A DNA stretch of 64,000 nucleotides from Labia minor (Eukaryota; Arthropoda; Insecta; Dermaptera; Spongiphoridae). The stretch spans positions 36,200,033 to 36,264,032 of the forward strand of contig OY720344.1 of assembly GCA_963082975.1 (NCBI GenBank), read 5' to 3'. The stretch's first letter is position 1. Each line of letters begins with the position of its first letter. The position numbers and the translations under genes were made by a program. The notes under the pieces are model-generated. The model searched no databases and was not told the DNA's origin. It saw nothing but the letters and a program-made list of their open reading frames with translations. Positions 35,984-48,771 of this stretch are shown here, piece after piece.

Positions 35984-36380
35984 GGAGGGTCACTCAATAA
36001 GTAAAGATACAAATGGCTATAGCTCAAAAATAGTTTATTTGATTCTTATAAAATTTTTAAACATAATCACCCCCCCTCCTCCCCAAAGTTTTACACTTGT
36101 CCCATCTTTCTTGCAGCTACCCTTGGCAAAGAATTCCTTCGATTTACCCCGAAGCCACTTTTTCACCGCTTCCTTAACTTTTTCATTGTTAGCAAATCTT
36201 TTTCCACGTAGAGGGTCTTTGAGTTGTCCAAACAGGTAAAAATAAGATGGGACGAGATCAGGACTGTAGATAGGATGAGGTAAGAGCTCCCAACCCAATT
36301 TTTGAAGCTTATCACGGGCCAGTTTAGGAACCTGCAAGAAAGATGGGACAAGTGCATAACTGTGGGGAGGGAGGAGGGAG
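35984..36380 (-). mobile_element. Mariner relic with an inverted repeat
   Basis: The left edge (GGAGGGTCACTCAATAAGTA) resembles a mariner terminal repeat. The minus strand encodes the C-terminal transposase region: GWELLPHPIYSPDLVPSYFY at about 36235-36300, then KDPLRGKRFANNEKVKEAV and KKWL. A perfect 21-bp inverted repeat (CTGCAAGAAAGATGGGACAA at about 36331 and its complement near 36096), imperfect over roughly 45 bp, brackets this fragment. The N-terminal two thirds are absent. Confidence 0.7.
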
Positions 36381-38342
36381 TGATTATGTTGAAAAATAGC
36401 CTGAAGATTTGTAATATAATTTGTAATATAATTTATTTGGACATTGGCTTGTTTATCTAGAATTAGTGTATTCGATTGAGAAATGAATATTTTTACCATA
36501 TTAAATTTAATAAAATTATTAAATTTTTAATTAATTTTCATTTTAATAACTTATGTTTTATTCTTTTGTTTATTTTCAAAAGTTTCTAAATAATATAAAA
36601 ACTGTTTTAGATAATTCAAAATAAGTAATAAAAGGCAAACTAAAATAGACTCGATAAAATAAATAAAAAATAAAATTTATTGTAATAAATATCTTAAAAA
36701 TATTTGAAACATAAATGGAAATATTTAAATATTTTTAAAATAATGTAGATGCGACTTATTATTATGCGACCTAGATAAACTTGAAAGTTTTTGAACCTAT
36801 TCTTAAAAATTATAAAAAAAATAATGAAAACAATCAATATTTGATTATATAGATAGTTTTATAATGTTAATTAAGATGTTAATTTACTTAAAATATTGAT
36901 CTTAATATTGAAATATTTAGACATTTATTTAATCTGCATATTAGAAGTTCTTAAGTCTCATATGTCTTTGAAGCCCCATTCAGGCTTTAGTACGTGAAAT
37001 TTGAGATGAAGAGATTTGATAGTATTATTATTATTAATCATTTCTTTTTAAAAACATTGTAATTTAGTATCTTAAGTAAAATAATCAATAGAAAGATATA
37101 ATTCACTTACATTTTTAAGTCAAGAATGTGGATTCATATACCAAGTCCTAAGTCATTATTTATCCTTCTCATTATTCTTACTTTCTAAAAAATAATTTCT
37201 CTTTTATAATTAGTTTATCCTTGTTATAAATATAAAAATTTTATTTAAAGTAAATTGAAATATTTTATAAAGAAAAATAAATTTTCATTCAAATTTATAA
37301 AATATATTAAATATAAGAGAATGAATCGGTATTGTAATAAGTAATATTTAATGTTACGAAGAATTTGTAATCGTTAAGAGAACCCCTATTTTATGGATTA
37401 ATTTTCATTTTTTATATTTTTAAATATTTTAATTATAATATTAGTTTATTCTAACAGTGTATTATTTTTATTGACTAAATTAAAATAAAAACACTCTCAG
37501 GTATGTAAAAGCTATTTTTCAAAAAAGGAAAAAGCATGAAGCGGCTATCTGGCTGGTAATTACGCACACTAACAAAAAATTTTCAAAGATTTTGAAATTT
37601 TATTTTTCTCTGAAACACCTTAAACAAATAAATCTTCTGTCTGAAAACCAGGAGTGATTATAAGTTAAGCACTATTCCTATAAAAATTGAAGGCCCTTTA
37701 TATCTTATATTTGAGGCATCCCATTCTACAGATATGAATCGAAAAGTAAATACAATAATATAGGGAAATAATAAATATACAAATTATGTGTTTAAAATAA
37801 GAATAAAATATTTATTAAATAATTAACAAAAAGAAATCATTTTATTCTGATTTGAAAATACCTACAAGATTATAATATACAATACATAATATATTTATCC
37901 ACTTAAACTACTAAAATATAATATTTCAATTGCGTTTCAAAGGTCAACGATCATATATATTTAAATGTATGTATATTATAGATATATAAATATTTAATAA
38001 AAAGATAAAGATCTCATTAAAAACATTAAAATTCAATAGAAGAGAGAAATGAGATAAGTGTTTTAATTTTAAAATAACATACATATATTATAATGTACTT
38101 TCACCCTTTTTTTAAATATTAAATAATTAATATACTCTTTAAATTATTGTTCTCATTTATATTTGTTTTAAATGAATTATTTTTGTTAAAATTTATTAGA
38201 GATAATATTATAAAAATTAAATCGATTAATGAACTGATGAATATTGAAACGCAACCTTATATTTAAAATACATTAATAATTTATATTATTTCGATCCATA
38301 GTTAGTAAGTAATAAGTAAACTAACTCTATGGACTAGTTTAT
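36381..38342. other. AT-rich intergenic DNA 3' of TMEM199
   Basis: Nothing is recognised beyond AT-rich low-complexity sequence. The TMEM199 3' UTR must lie at its right end, but poly(A) signals are too common in this composition to choose one. Confidence 0.4.
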
Positions 38343-39406
38343 CTAATCTTGATGAGGCTTTAATGGAGAATTTGCTGGGAAAGTCGAAAAGACTCGATGA
38401 GATGTATTCTCTTCCGACTCAAAGAATGTATGATAATCATCTTCATTTAATTTCTTGGCTAAGAAATAAATTTCAGCTAAAGCGATTATTAGGGCACACA
38501 TGACTCCAAGTAAAATTCGAAAACCAAAATCTAAGGATCCAACTATTAATTCCACACCAATAAATCCAAAAGCGAAGCCAGCCGCAACAGAGAATACAAA
38601 CTGTGCCACAGCAATTAATTGACGATTAATTTGTTTCACTAAAAACAAAATATATAAATAAATATTAAGATTAAACGATTTATTTATTAAAGGGATTATA
38701 TTAATCAGAATTGCTTAGATATTTATATTAATTCAAATATCACTTATTGAAAAGAAAATGTACATTGTATAAATTTATACTTTAATTACTACTTTAAAAG
38801 TAGCCTTGAGAACATTAATCAGAAAAGGTTTATTCATAAAATCACATTTCCAAACAAGCTTGTTTTTATTTTACAAAATAATATTTTAAATAACCTTAAA
38901 TTAAGATTAAAATATCTTTTAATTTAAAAAAAATTAGGATTTAGTTGAAAATAAATAAAACAAAACATGGTACCTTGATAAGCAATTGTATCCTCTGGAT
39001 GTCTGTGACGTCGGCAATCGACATTTTTTGTCATTGCATGATAATCTCTACTATTTTGTTCTTCTCGTAATCGTTGGACGCGTGCTTCTAATTGAGGATC
39101 CCGAGGTAATCGAATTGGTTCGGGCAATTGAACCTCTGAGCCATCCACGAGTTCATGGAGCCAAAAATTAGAATTTTCTTCTGCTTGGATAAGTGAGGTT
39201 ATAGACTTGGCAGGCATTCTTTTATGAAGCCATCGGAGATCTGAGATTTCAAGGAGAGTTTCTGAGTTGTTAATAAGTTCTTTAAGACGAGCGGGCAAAG
39301 TCGGTTCCGATGAATAAGTTTCTTGAATAAAATGTCTCAATTGAGATGCAGGTTTTAGCCTGATGGTGCCATCCACATTTGAAACCAGACGTCCTTCAGT
39401 GGCCAT
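38343..39406 (-). CDS. TMEM199/Vma12-like V-ATPase assembly factor
   Basis: Two exons, 38974-39406 and 38343-38638, join in phase 1 to give 242 residues (human TMEM199 has about 208). The N-terminal cytosolic part contains the family signature LRWLHKRMP at residues about 57-65 and RDPQLEARVQRLREEQNSRDY at about 100-120. Exon 2 encodes two membrane helices (LIAVAQFVFSVAAGFAFGFI and LLGVMCALIIALAEIYFL) and a cytosolic tail. In yeast and vertebrates this protein sits in the ER with Vma21/Vma22 partners and assembles the V0 sector of the V-ATPase. The start is the first ATG after a strong polypyrimidine tract and AG (39414-39415), only 7 nt before it, implying a 5'-UTR intron, trans-splicing, or splicing from the BLOC1S5 gene just upstream. 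Confidence 0.93.
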
Positions 39407-39413
39407 TGCGATT

Positions 39414-39804
39414 CTAAAAATAAAAAAAAACGAATATATATTTTAAATTGAATTAAATAGATTTTTATTCAATTCTCAATTGAAATTCCAGTAATATAAC
39501 ACGTTTAAAATTCAGGCTCTACCAGAAAATTTATCAAATCTATTTTTAGTTAAAGAAAGAATTAAAAGTATTGTTTAAAATATATAAGATATTTCAAGTT
39601 GATCATTTATTAATCAATTATTATGAATAATTAAAAAGAATAAGATAAGTTTTTATCATATCTTTGAATCAAAAATTAAAATTAATAAAATTGTTTATTT
39701 AAATATATAAAATAAAATATTTATTGAATTTTTATTTGTTATTTATATTTGGAGTGGAATATATCTTTAGGATTGTGAAAACATATGCAAACAAATAATT
39801 TACC
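39414..39804 (-). other. Possible intercistronic intron between BLOC1S5 and TMEM199
   Basis: On the minus strand the BLOC1S5 stop TAA is followed directly by G|GTAAAT (donor at 39804/39803). The next gene's ATG is preceded by a 16-nt pyrimidine tract and AG at 39415-39414. If these are used, 388 nt are removed and stop and start codons come to lie 8 nt apart in one mRNA. The sites are seen; their use is inferred. AATAAA-like motifs also occur in between, so separate transcripts are equally possible. Confidence 0.35.
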
Positions 39805-40772
39805 TTAATTGGTAATATGTAATTTGTCTTCAAGATCACTATAAAAATGACGTAGTTCTTCTTCTTTTTCTAAAAAAGTTTGATCTACTTTGGAGCAAGT
39901 AGTTGTCATATCACCAATAAATTTTTCCCATTCAGCACGACGCAAATCTCGGTGTTTTTGTAGATCAAGTGTCTGTGAAAATATAAATTTAATATTATTT
40001 AGGTAAAAATAATACATGGATAGTAAATTGATGTAAAATGAATATATAACGGTATTCTATTAAGAGAAATTGGTTTATTGACATTGTATCTAATTTTGTC
40101 TTACAACTAATTTTGTTGTTTTGAATGAATGAATTTATGGAAAATATTAATAAACAGAATATTTTAAAAGAATATGTCAAAAATAAATTCATCTTGTACT
40201 TTGATGAATAAATATATAAATTTTAAAGAAAGAAAAATAAAAATGACTGTTTAAATGGATTTTTCCTAAAAGATAATATATTATTAGTAATAATAAGAAT
40301 AGTAGAGAAATTTACCTTTTGATTCTGTTGTTCTTTTTCGACAATTCGATTGCACATACTCAAGGCAACCTCTAGATTAGCGTTGAGGTTAGGAATGTGA
40401 ACATCAGATGCGAGTTTCACTCGCTCCACCTGACTATCTTTAATATCCGAAACTTTTTCAAAAAAATCAAACAAATTTTCAATTTCTCGATCTTGTCGTT
40501 TTTCCTTTGAAAAATTACATTACAATAAAATATTTATCAGTTTAAAAACAATGCATTTAAATTCATAAAGTTATTTAATTATTTATTTATTTACACAAAT
40601 ACCTCAAATTCTTTTAAAAAATATTTTATCTCTCCATTTAGAAATGGTTTATGATCAAAAAGTCTAGACCAAATTTCCCCTACATCTGAAAATAAATATA
40701 AAAACAATTAAAAAAAAATAATTAAATATACATCTCATTTTTATTTTTTCAACCTTTAATCACGTTTTCCAT
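39805..40772 (-). CDS. BLOC-1 subunit 5 (Muted homologue)
   Basis: Four exons with consistent phase (40754-40772, 40603-40685, 40316-40504, 39805-39972) encode 152 residues, shorter than the human 187 mainly at the N-terminus. The conserved core is clear: DVGEIWSRLFDHKPFLNGE then KYFLKEFEEKR (residues about 7-37), the family's diagnostic block, followed by predicted coiled coil with Glu/Lys heptads and a C-terminal helix (WEKFIGDMTTTCSKVDQTFL). BLOC-1 is a cytosolic octamer that sorts cargo from endosomes to lysosome-related organelles. The first exon holds only six codons plus one base and its donor (G|GTTGAA) is weak, so the N-terminus is less certain than the rest. The gene lies head-to-tail with TMEM199. 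Confidence 0.9.
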
Positions 40773-41423
40773 GTTCGATCTAAATACATAAGACTACAAA
40801 CTCTTAACTCAAGAGTGAAACAGGAATGCAGAAATGAAAAAACCTCGTGATTTAAAACTTTATAATTGTGAAAAATGCCTATGTTATAATATTTATATAT
40901 AAATATATAAGTATATATATTAAAAAAAATTTCTAATTTGATAATAAATAATAATTAGTTATCTTACTGTTATTTTAGTTGACTATTCTATTTTTTATTT
41001 TTTATTTTTTATAGATACACCACAGATCTTCATTATACGTTTGGTTGAAATTAATAATTAATATATAACATTGTGTTGTCATTCAGTGTCATTGAAATAA
41101 TACTTAATAATTTCTTAATAATTATATTAAATTCTCGCTTTGTATTCAAACCCATTATATTATTAGGCCGAAATTAAAATACCAAAAATATATTCTTAGT
41201 AAATTAGCATAAAATAAAAAATTATAATTATATTTAAGAATCAAATTGAAATGTTAAATAAAGCTAAATATAATATTTTTAAATTGTATGTTAAAATAGT
41301 ATTATCTAAATCATTTATAATAAATTTTTAATCTTCTCCAAATATTATGATTTAAAAGTGATAAATCTATTACTTATTTTTATTATAAATCGAACCCATA
41401 TATTTTTACTTCGCTATATGTAT

Positions 41424-41760
41424 TCGGGGTCACCAATTTAGTTGATTTTAATTGAATCAAAATTTTATTTTATCAACAGGAAAACATACAAAATAAATAT
41501 AAAGAATTTACAACAATACTGTTTATAATTACATGAATTGATTAAATTATATATTTATATAATTTGCTTAAAATAGTAAAAACAATTAATTAATTTCCAC
41601 GGCGATTCTGATACTCTTCACCGCCACATATCCCTGGAAATTGGCTATAACTCTATTCTATAATATAATTAAGAAATCGTTAAGAGAAATAAAAGGTAAT
41701 CGTTCAGAACACGGTGTACCTCTCGGATTTGGATGATACTTCACCAATGGATTCCTTGTT
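41424..41760 (-). mobile_element. LTR remnant with a tRNA-Trp-type primer-binding site
   Basis: TGGTGACCCCGA at 41435-41424 (minus) matches the primer-binding site complementary to tRNA-Trp. Upstream on the minus strand is about 330 bp with AATAAA-type signals and a G+C-richer block (41590-41760), as in an LTR. The same arrangement occurs at 18846. Internal gag-pol is not recognisable downstream. It lies between BLOC1S5 and DCAF10. Confidence 0.5.
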
Positions 41761-42827
41761 GTGAAATTAAATTTTATATAATTTTTTTTAAATATAAATA
41801 AAAAAGAAATAATAAAATATCAAGAATAAATAGTGAGAACATTAAAATTTATTCGAACCTTCTCTTAATTTATGTAATATATAAAAAAAAATTTAAAAGA
41901 TTTTAATCAAGAAGATAGTATTCAAGATTGTAGTTTCTGATTGGGGTTTATTATTGATTAATCCATCATTTGGGATATTCTAGAATACTGATGAATGTTG
42001 ATTGATGATTGAACCATAGATGCGAATATTTCAGATATTTTTTCTTCTTGTTTAAGCTGTGAACTTTGGGTTTCATTTTCTTAGTTTGTTTATATGTGGA
42101 ATTAATAGCTTTGGCTTCTGAATGACACATATATTGTATTTAGTCACTACTTAAAGATCTGTTGACTAAAATTAACTTTTGATTATTAACTTATGAACAT
42201 CTATTATGAAAATAAATAAATAGGTTTTTATAATGGTCTTTATTAAATAAAAAAAAATACAATTTTTGTAAAAAAAAATATTTTCAAAAATTTATAATAA
42301 TTTTTAATTCAATGTTTAAGAATTCTTTTCATGAATTTAAATTCACAAACATAAAATTAAATTTAAAAATAACTTAAAAGATTTTCCATACAATATCTAG
42401 TGAATTTAGATATTCTGACCTTTAAGTATTATAAACAAGGAAAATATTTATATTTCCAGAAAAAACAAAAAAATAAAATATATTTGATAATCAACAATCA
42501 CTTCAATTTGTTTTTTTTATTGAAATATACATTCTATTAGTTTATTGTGATGATTTGATAATATTCAAAAGTTAAATCTAACAAAAATTTTAATTTTTAG
42601 GTTTTAAAATATATATTATTTAAATAAGAAAATAAGTTAGAAATTCAGATTCAATATATAGTCTATGGAATTATTTATAAGTGAATTTAAAATTTAAAAT
42701 AAAAATAAAATAACTTATAAAAAAATAGTTATAAAAAGGTTGACAAAAAATTTTCTTTAACCTTTTATGAAGAATAAAAGTTTAAATGGCTTTTTTTGTA
42801 AAATTTAATAGGAAACTTATTTTAGGT

Positions 42828-45800
42828 CTATAAGCAAGGTTCATGCCAAACTATTCGACCACCTAGACAACCAGACACTAATAATTTATGTAAAGGCGAA
42901 AATTTAGTACTAACTACGCTTTTAGTATGTGAACAGTAGGTAGCTAGTTCATATAGTTCACGAGGTTTTGAAGTAATTCCTTGTGGTGTGGGAACAGGAG
43001 CACAAGTGGATAATTCTTCACAAGATTTTGTGAATGAAAGTAACCGAATGCCGAATCCAAACGGAGAACAAATAATTCGACCATCCGGGGAGAAACAAAT
43101 TTCTTTTATATAACCTTTACCTACATTAGGTTCTTGTATAAAATGGGTAAGGCGAGGAATATTTTGATGTACCATCGAATGAGAAGAGCCATTGGCCTTT
43201 GTATGTACCTAAAAATAATAATTTATAATAATTTAAATATTTATATAATTATAATAAAATTATATATAATATATAATTAGTTATATAATAAAATATATTC
43301 AATATTAAAAAAAACAATTAACTTACATCTCTATTGGCTTCTCCTCGGAAATAAAAACGAGTTGCTCGCATTCGAAGGGAAGGGCTAAAAAAAATTAAGA
43401 TTCACTACATTAATTTTTAATTATTAATGTCAGCCTTGCAGATTATGAGTAAATGGAACTTTTTTTGAAATTTTAATTAAAAAAACATAAAATTACAGAT
43501 ATATATATATATATAAAGATTTTGCTATAGTTAAAAATTTCTAAACATTTTAAAACAATATAAGATTGGAATTTTTAGTCTGATTTTTATAAAAAAATTG
43601 TTTTGAAAAGAGATTCTGTCTCCAAGTATTAAGTTAAATATAAATATATCATCAATTCTTACATCTCGTCGTCATCATAAAGTCTTCGTCGGAGTGTTCC
43701 ACGACGTGCCGATGCATCTCTTAAAGCGACTAATGCTTCCCAAATATCAATTGATGAAAAATGCAATTGAATATTACTATTTGGTGAATTGGGACGTGGA
43801 GACGTGGTTGCTGATGGGGAACTGGCAGCTACCGGAGCAGCAGGAGCTGCAAAGTTTACTACGGGTGGTGTTGAAGTTGCTTGGGATCCTCCATTGCCAG
43901 AGGTTTCACCAATTGTATGTCGCCGGGGTCGACGATCACCAACAGGCGTCATTCTACTAAAAAATAATTTATCAGAATATTTATAGGAAATAGATCAATA
44001 GAAGAAAAGTTTTTATTTTAAATATCCTCTATCTCTCAACTCAAAAATCAATGGACGTAGAAATCGCATTCTTACAATAGTCCTATTCTGTTCTACCTCC
44101 AACCAATTAATTATATTTATTGTATCCAATCATTTGTAAAAGTTTTACTGAGATATTTATATTGTACAAGGTATAAATTATAAATATAAATAAATTATTA
44201 TAAATTCAAATAGGTTAATAGAAATAAAATAATTTAATAAATTTAATGATTGAGAAAAAAACTATATTGGATCATCTTAATATTCTATTTCTATTTCTCA
44301 AAATTATAATTATTATTACTGAAATATTAATACCTTGATCTTCGATGTAATATTACTCTTCTTGATTGAACATCGATATCATTTTCGTAGTGAGGTCTTG
44401 GAGGAGCAGGAGGCCATTCTCTTGTCGGCACAGTATTTTGAGATTGCGTTCTTGACGGATTTGTAACAGGCTCTTCTTTGCTTTCTTTATTTTCATCTTT
44501 TTCGCTATCTTTATCTGAATCATATTCATCGTCCTCAGCTTCACGAGAATAATCAGCTATTTCTTGAATATCATGAACACAGGTCCACTAATAAAAATGA
44601 AATTAAAAAAAATTATATAATAAAATAAAATTGTTCAAAAGTTAAAAAAAATATATATTTAAAATTTTAAAAATGATAAAAAGTTCAATTTAAAGAAACT
44701 TTTAAAACTAACTTCACTATTTTCATCACGAGAAATATTTCTTGAAACGGCACACCAGCCTTGGGGATGAATTTGAAGTGAACTGACAACTTCAGCCAAA
44801 TCATTATCAGGAAAATCTGAGATAAATTCCACTCGATTCACTGTCCTTCGTGGAGCAAAAAGGTGAGTGAAGTTGCATGCAATAGGAATCGGCCGTTCAT
44901 TAATTTGCATTAAACGATACATATTAGGCTAAAAGAAAAAGTTACCGGTGGTAAATTTTATCTTTTCGGAATAAAAGAAAGAAAATACAAATTAGAATAT
45001 AAATAATCATAATAAGGAATATTACCTTAAACCCTGCCAAGTCTTGTGCTAATGTATTGAGATTTAAATTATGAATTACTATTAAATAACCACTTGTAGT
45101 ACATATTAACATTTTACTAGCATCAGGTGATAATTTCATTCTCATTAAACCATTCGTTTGAAAAATTCGATTATATAAAAATCCTTGTTCAGTTGAACTA
45201 TTGATATCCCATGTAAAGATACATCCATCAAAACCTGATGTAACAAGAAGACCATCACGAGGGGAGTATTCAATATTTTTTACCCAGTTATTATGGCCAT
45301 ATAATGAACGGATTCTATTTTTTAAATGTCTTGAATCCCATAATGCTACTGTGTTATCGTCGCTACAAGTGGCAAACATACGTTGATCCAAAAATCTGTG
45401 AAAAATTTAATATTTATTTATTTAATATTCAGTAAAATAATAAAAACAAATTTAAAATGAAAATAAATATATAGATAACTTACCTTACACAAAAAACTAA
45501 CTAACTAAATAATAAATATAATAACTTACCTTACACAATTGACACAACCCAAATGAGCGTTTTCTATTGTATGAATATGTTTCCTTGAAAGTGGATCATA
45601 CATTAAAACACTTTTTTTCTCACAAGCAGCTGCCAGCATCGTTCTAAATATTGGAAAAAACGAAATTAATTTTAATAGAAAAAAAATATTTTACAATCCA
45701 TAATAATAATAATAATAATGAAACTATCTAAAAAAATTAAGTCAATTTCAATTCTTTGATGTTATTTTGAAAGTTTCTTGCAAAGAAATGATAAAACATT

Positions 45801-46302
45801 CCTTATCGTTTATTTAGTAAAATAATTTTAAAAAAAAATGTTTTAAGCTTTTTATAGTTTATAATTTATTTAAATTATATGTAAATGAAAATGAAGCATA
45901 AATTAGTGAAACGACTAGAAAAAAATATAATTATTAAATATTATTAATTGTTTTTAATTAACTGCACTCGAAAAACTAAATATTAATTTTCCCTATAATT
46001 TTAATGACCAAGCAATGTTTTCTTCATATGATTTATAAAAAATAAAAATTATTTTATTTAGTTGTTTTAAATTAACAAATGATTTTAATTTTAGACATAA
46101 ATCTGATTTATATATATGTTTAATGGTCTTTGATTTCTTTTATTCAAAAGAATTCATAAACTCCATGAAAAGGATACATTCCTAAATTAAAGTATATTTA
46201 AAATAAAAAATTAAAATAATATATAAATTAATTATCAACTACGATCACAGATTAATTGGTATTATAAAGAGAAGAAAACAATTTAAAAAATATTTTAATA
46301 TT

Positions 46303-46345
<43 letters not shown>

Positions 46346-46555
46346 TATCTTAAAAATGATACACAATTTATTTTATAGAAATAATTACCCATCAGGAGAG
46401 AATTCAAGATTAAAAACACCTCCATAGTCTGTAACTTCTGAATCTTGAATCCGTGATGAAGTGAATGAAGTATAAAAACTTTTTGCAATTAAGTCAGCTG
46501 TGCCCAAAGGGAATTTAAAACCCGATTCTCTTTTTCGAAGCCACGAAGCATTCAT
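42828..46555 (-). CDS. DCAF10 (WDR32) homologue, WD40 receptor of CUL4-DDB1
   Basis: Eight exons join in phase (46389-46555, 45530-45643, 45026-45395, 44713-44928, 44334-44587, 43663-43956, 43327-43384, 42828-43208) to 617 residues (human 559). N-terminal WD repeats cover residues about 45-215, with VFNLEFSPDG, CVRFLDQRMFATCSDD-TVALWD, LYGHNNWVKNIEYSPRDG and LLVTSGFDG. A middle insert of about 190 residues is acidic then Pro/Ser/Ala/Arg-rich. The last repeats return at residues 500-617 with VGKGYIKEICFSPDGR, FGFGIRLLSF and SPLHKLLVSGCLGGR. The order and motifs match DCAF10, which recruits substrates to CUL4-DDB1 ubiquitin ligases. The largest intron (45644-46388) carries an (AT)n tract. Confidence 0.93.
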
Positions 46556-47447
46556 TCTTATTTGAATAAAAAAACAGATACACTATCCTAACCTTGATCG
46601 TTATTACTTTCAAAATTAAATCAAGGATCTGAAATTCTTTAAATAAACAATATTTAATTTTTTTTAATGATATGTATTAAATCATAAAAAATCTTTCAGG
46701 CCATGATTCTAGAAGATAAAGCACAAATTAAAAGAAGGATAATAAATAAAAAAAAAGAATTAAGTTTTTTTAGACAAAGATGATGTAGTGTACAAATCAA
46801 ATGTAAATAAAATAACACTTAAATTGTCAAATAATCAAAACGCCATTTTCACCCTGAAGGCCAAGATTATAAACATGAACATACGTCGTGAAGTTGACAA
46901 TAATCTAATATTTTCCATATATATATAATTTATAAAAATATATAAAATATTATTATTATAGAAATTAAATATTCTTATTTAGGTTCTTAATAGATTTAAC
47001 TAATATAAATAATTTATTTTAATTTTAATAATTATAATATTTAATTATCTTTCTATTTTGAATTATGTTTATAATAAAGCGATATTCAAAAAAGATTCAC
47101 TGTGAATTCCTATTCACGCCGTACAAAATTATTTTAAAATCTCATTATCTTTTTAAATAATATTAATCTAAAATGATAATAAAAAATCTCATTTTTACTA
47201 AAATATTAAATAAATACCTATGGTCTAATAATTTCAGTAATTAAATTTCAATATTGAAAATTAAAATAATAATTTATAATAAATTAATTATTATATATAC
47301 AATATTTTAATAATTCTGGCAATTGCTAGTATTAATATGAATTTGGAATTGATTATCAAACTGGTTCGCGGATATCAGTTTCTTTGAACAAAACAAGAAG
47401 GGATTTTATTTTTAAAAATTAATTTATAATTTATAATCTATGTAGAC
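46556..47447. other. Intergenic DNA 5' of DCAF10
   Basis: Nothing definite is recognised. The DCAF10 promoter should lie in the first few hundred bases. No G+C-rich island marks it. Confidence 0.4.
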
Positions 47448-47703
47448 CAGTGATTCTCAACCTGTGGGGCAGGGGAGGTCGGGGGTCGGGGGGTCTCGAG
47501 CATATCCAAGAGAAAATTCCCGACTTTTTTTCAATATCGTTCTAAAAAAAAGGTAAGATGATTTTGTGGACAAATTTTTGAACATTTTCGATTATTTTTC
47601 ATTATTGTTCTAAAAAAAAAGGTCTGATGATTTTGCGATGCTCTGAAGCGATGAAAATTGATTGAAAATTGGGCTGTGAATACTAAAAGGTTGAGAAACA
47701 CTG
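47448..47703. mobile_element. hAT-type MITE
   Basis: It begins CAGTGATTCTCAACCTG and ends AAAGGTTGAGAAACACTG, inverted repeats of the hAT type. The 8-bp flanks ATGTAGAC and ATGAAGAC match at 7 of 8. It is 256 bp and non-coding. Confidence 0.8.
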
Positions 47704-48429
47704 ATGAAGACCCAGAGTTAAATATATATATAAGAAGACAAGAATACTATGGATAATATTTAAAATAATTTTTTTCTTTTAGAGTAGTTGGTTGAAGATC
47801 ATTTTAAAAGTATATTCTCGTTTATTATTTTCTTTCCTAACAATAAATTTTTAAAACAAGTTTTGTTTACATATCCTTTGTATATATATTTATATATAGT
47901 AAACGTCTATAACATTACATTATTCCTGATAAGATACGCAATTTTCTTAAAGCCGTGCAAAGCTAGATAAAAACAATTAAATTATATGCATATATTAGAG
48001 AGATATTTATATTTTTATATATTTTTTGGAGGATCGAGCAGTTTTGCTCGGTGAACCACGTACATATAAGAATTAGTTTGTTCAGGTTTTATTCATGTTA
48101 AAATAATTTTAAATTTATTTTTTAATTTCTAAATCATATTATAATTAGAAAAATGAATTTTTTTCTTGAAAGTGTTATTTAGCTTAATTTAAATGTTAAT
48201 TGCATTTATATATATATTTATTCTCCTAATGCTACATTCTTCATTCCTAGAAATAACACGCCATATAGATTATTTATATTTTATTAAATTGATTATTATA
48301 GAAACTTACATGCATAATTAATTTTAATCTATTCTCTGGGTAATAATAAATAATAAATTTAGGATTTTTCGAGGGCGACTATTTTCCTTGAAAAAAGGAG
48401 TGAAGAGTGAACTTTAAAATGGTATTAGA

Positions 48430-48761
48430 GAGTTTAAGTGTGTCGTGAATCTGAAATAACGTAATACGTCTTTGTAAGGTCAAGTCTACTGCGCAATAAT
48501 CCCGTATACTATTGTCGTATTGTTGATTGTCGTAATACTTTAATTTGGCTCATTTGGCTCTGTTGTCGTGTGACCAATTTCAATTTAGTTTCTTACTTTA
48601 TTTTGACAGTTGATATTTTAAAGTTATGTTGTTAGTAACCACGGTAACCACTGACATTCACTTCACGTCTTTTTAAACTCGAAAATAAAGTGATACGACA
48701 ATTTGAAATAAAGTTAAAATTAAAGTATCACGACAATTAACTATACGACATACTTAAACTC
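48430..48761. mobile_element. MITE with GAGTTTAAGT.TGTCGT terminal repeats
   Basis: Inverted ends GAGTTTAAGTGTGTCGT and ACGACATACTTAAACTC enclose 332 bp. The motif TTGTCGT..TACTTTAATTT recurs inverted just inside both ends, so most of the element is an imperfect palindrome. No coding capacity; superfamily unclear. Confidence 0.6.
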
Positions 48762-48771
48762 CTTATTAAGT

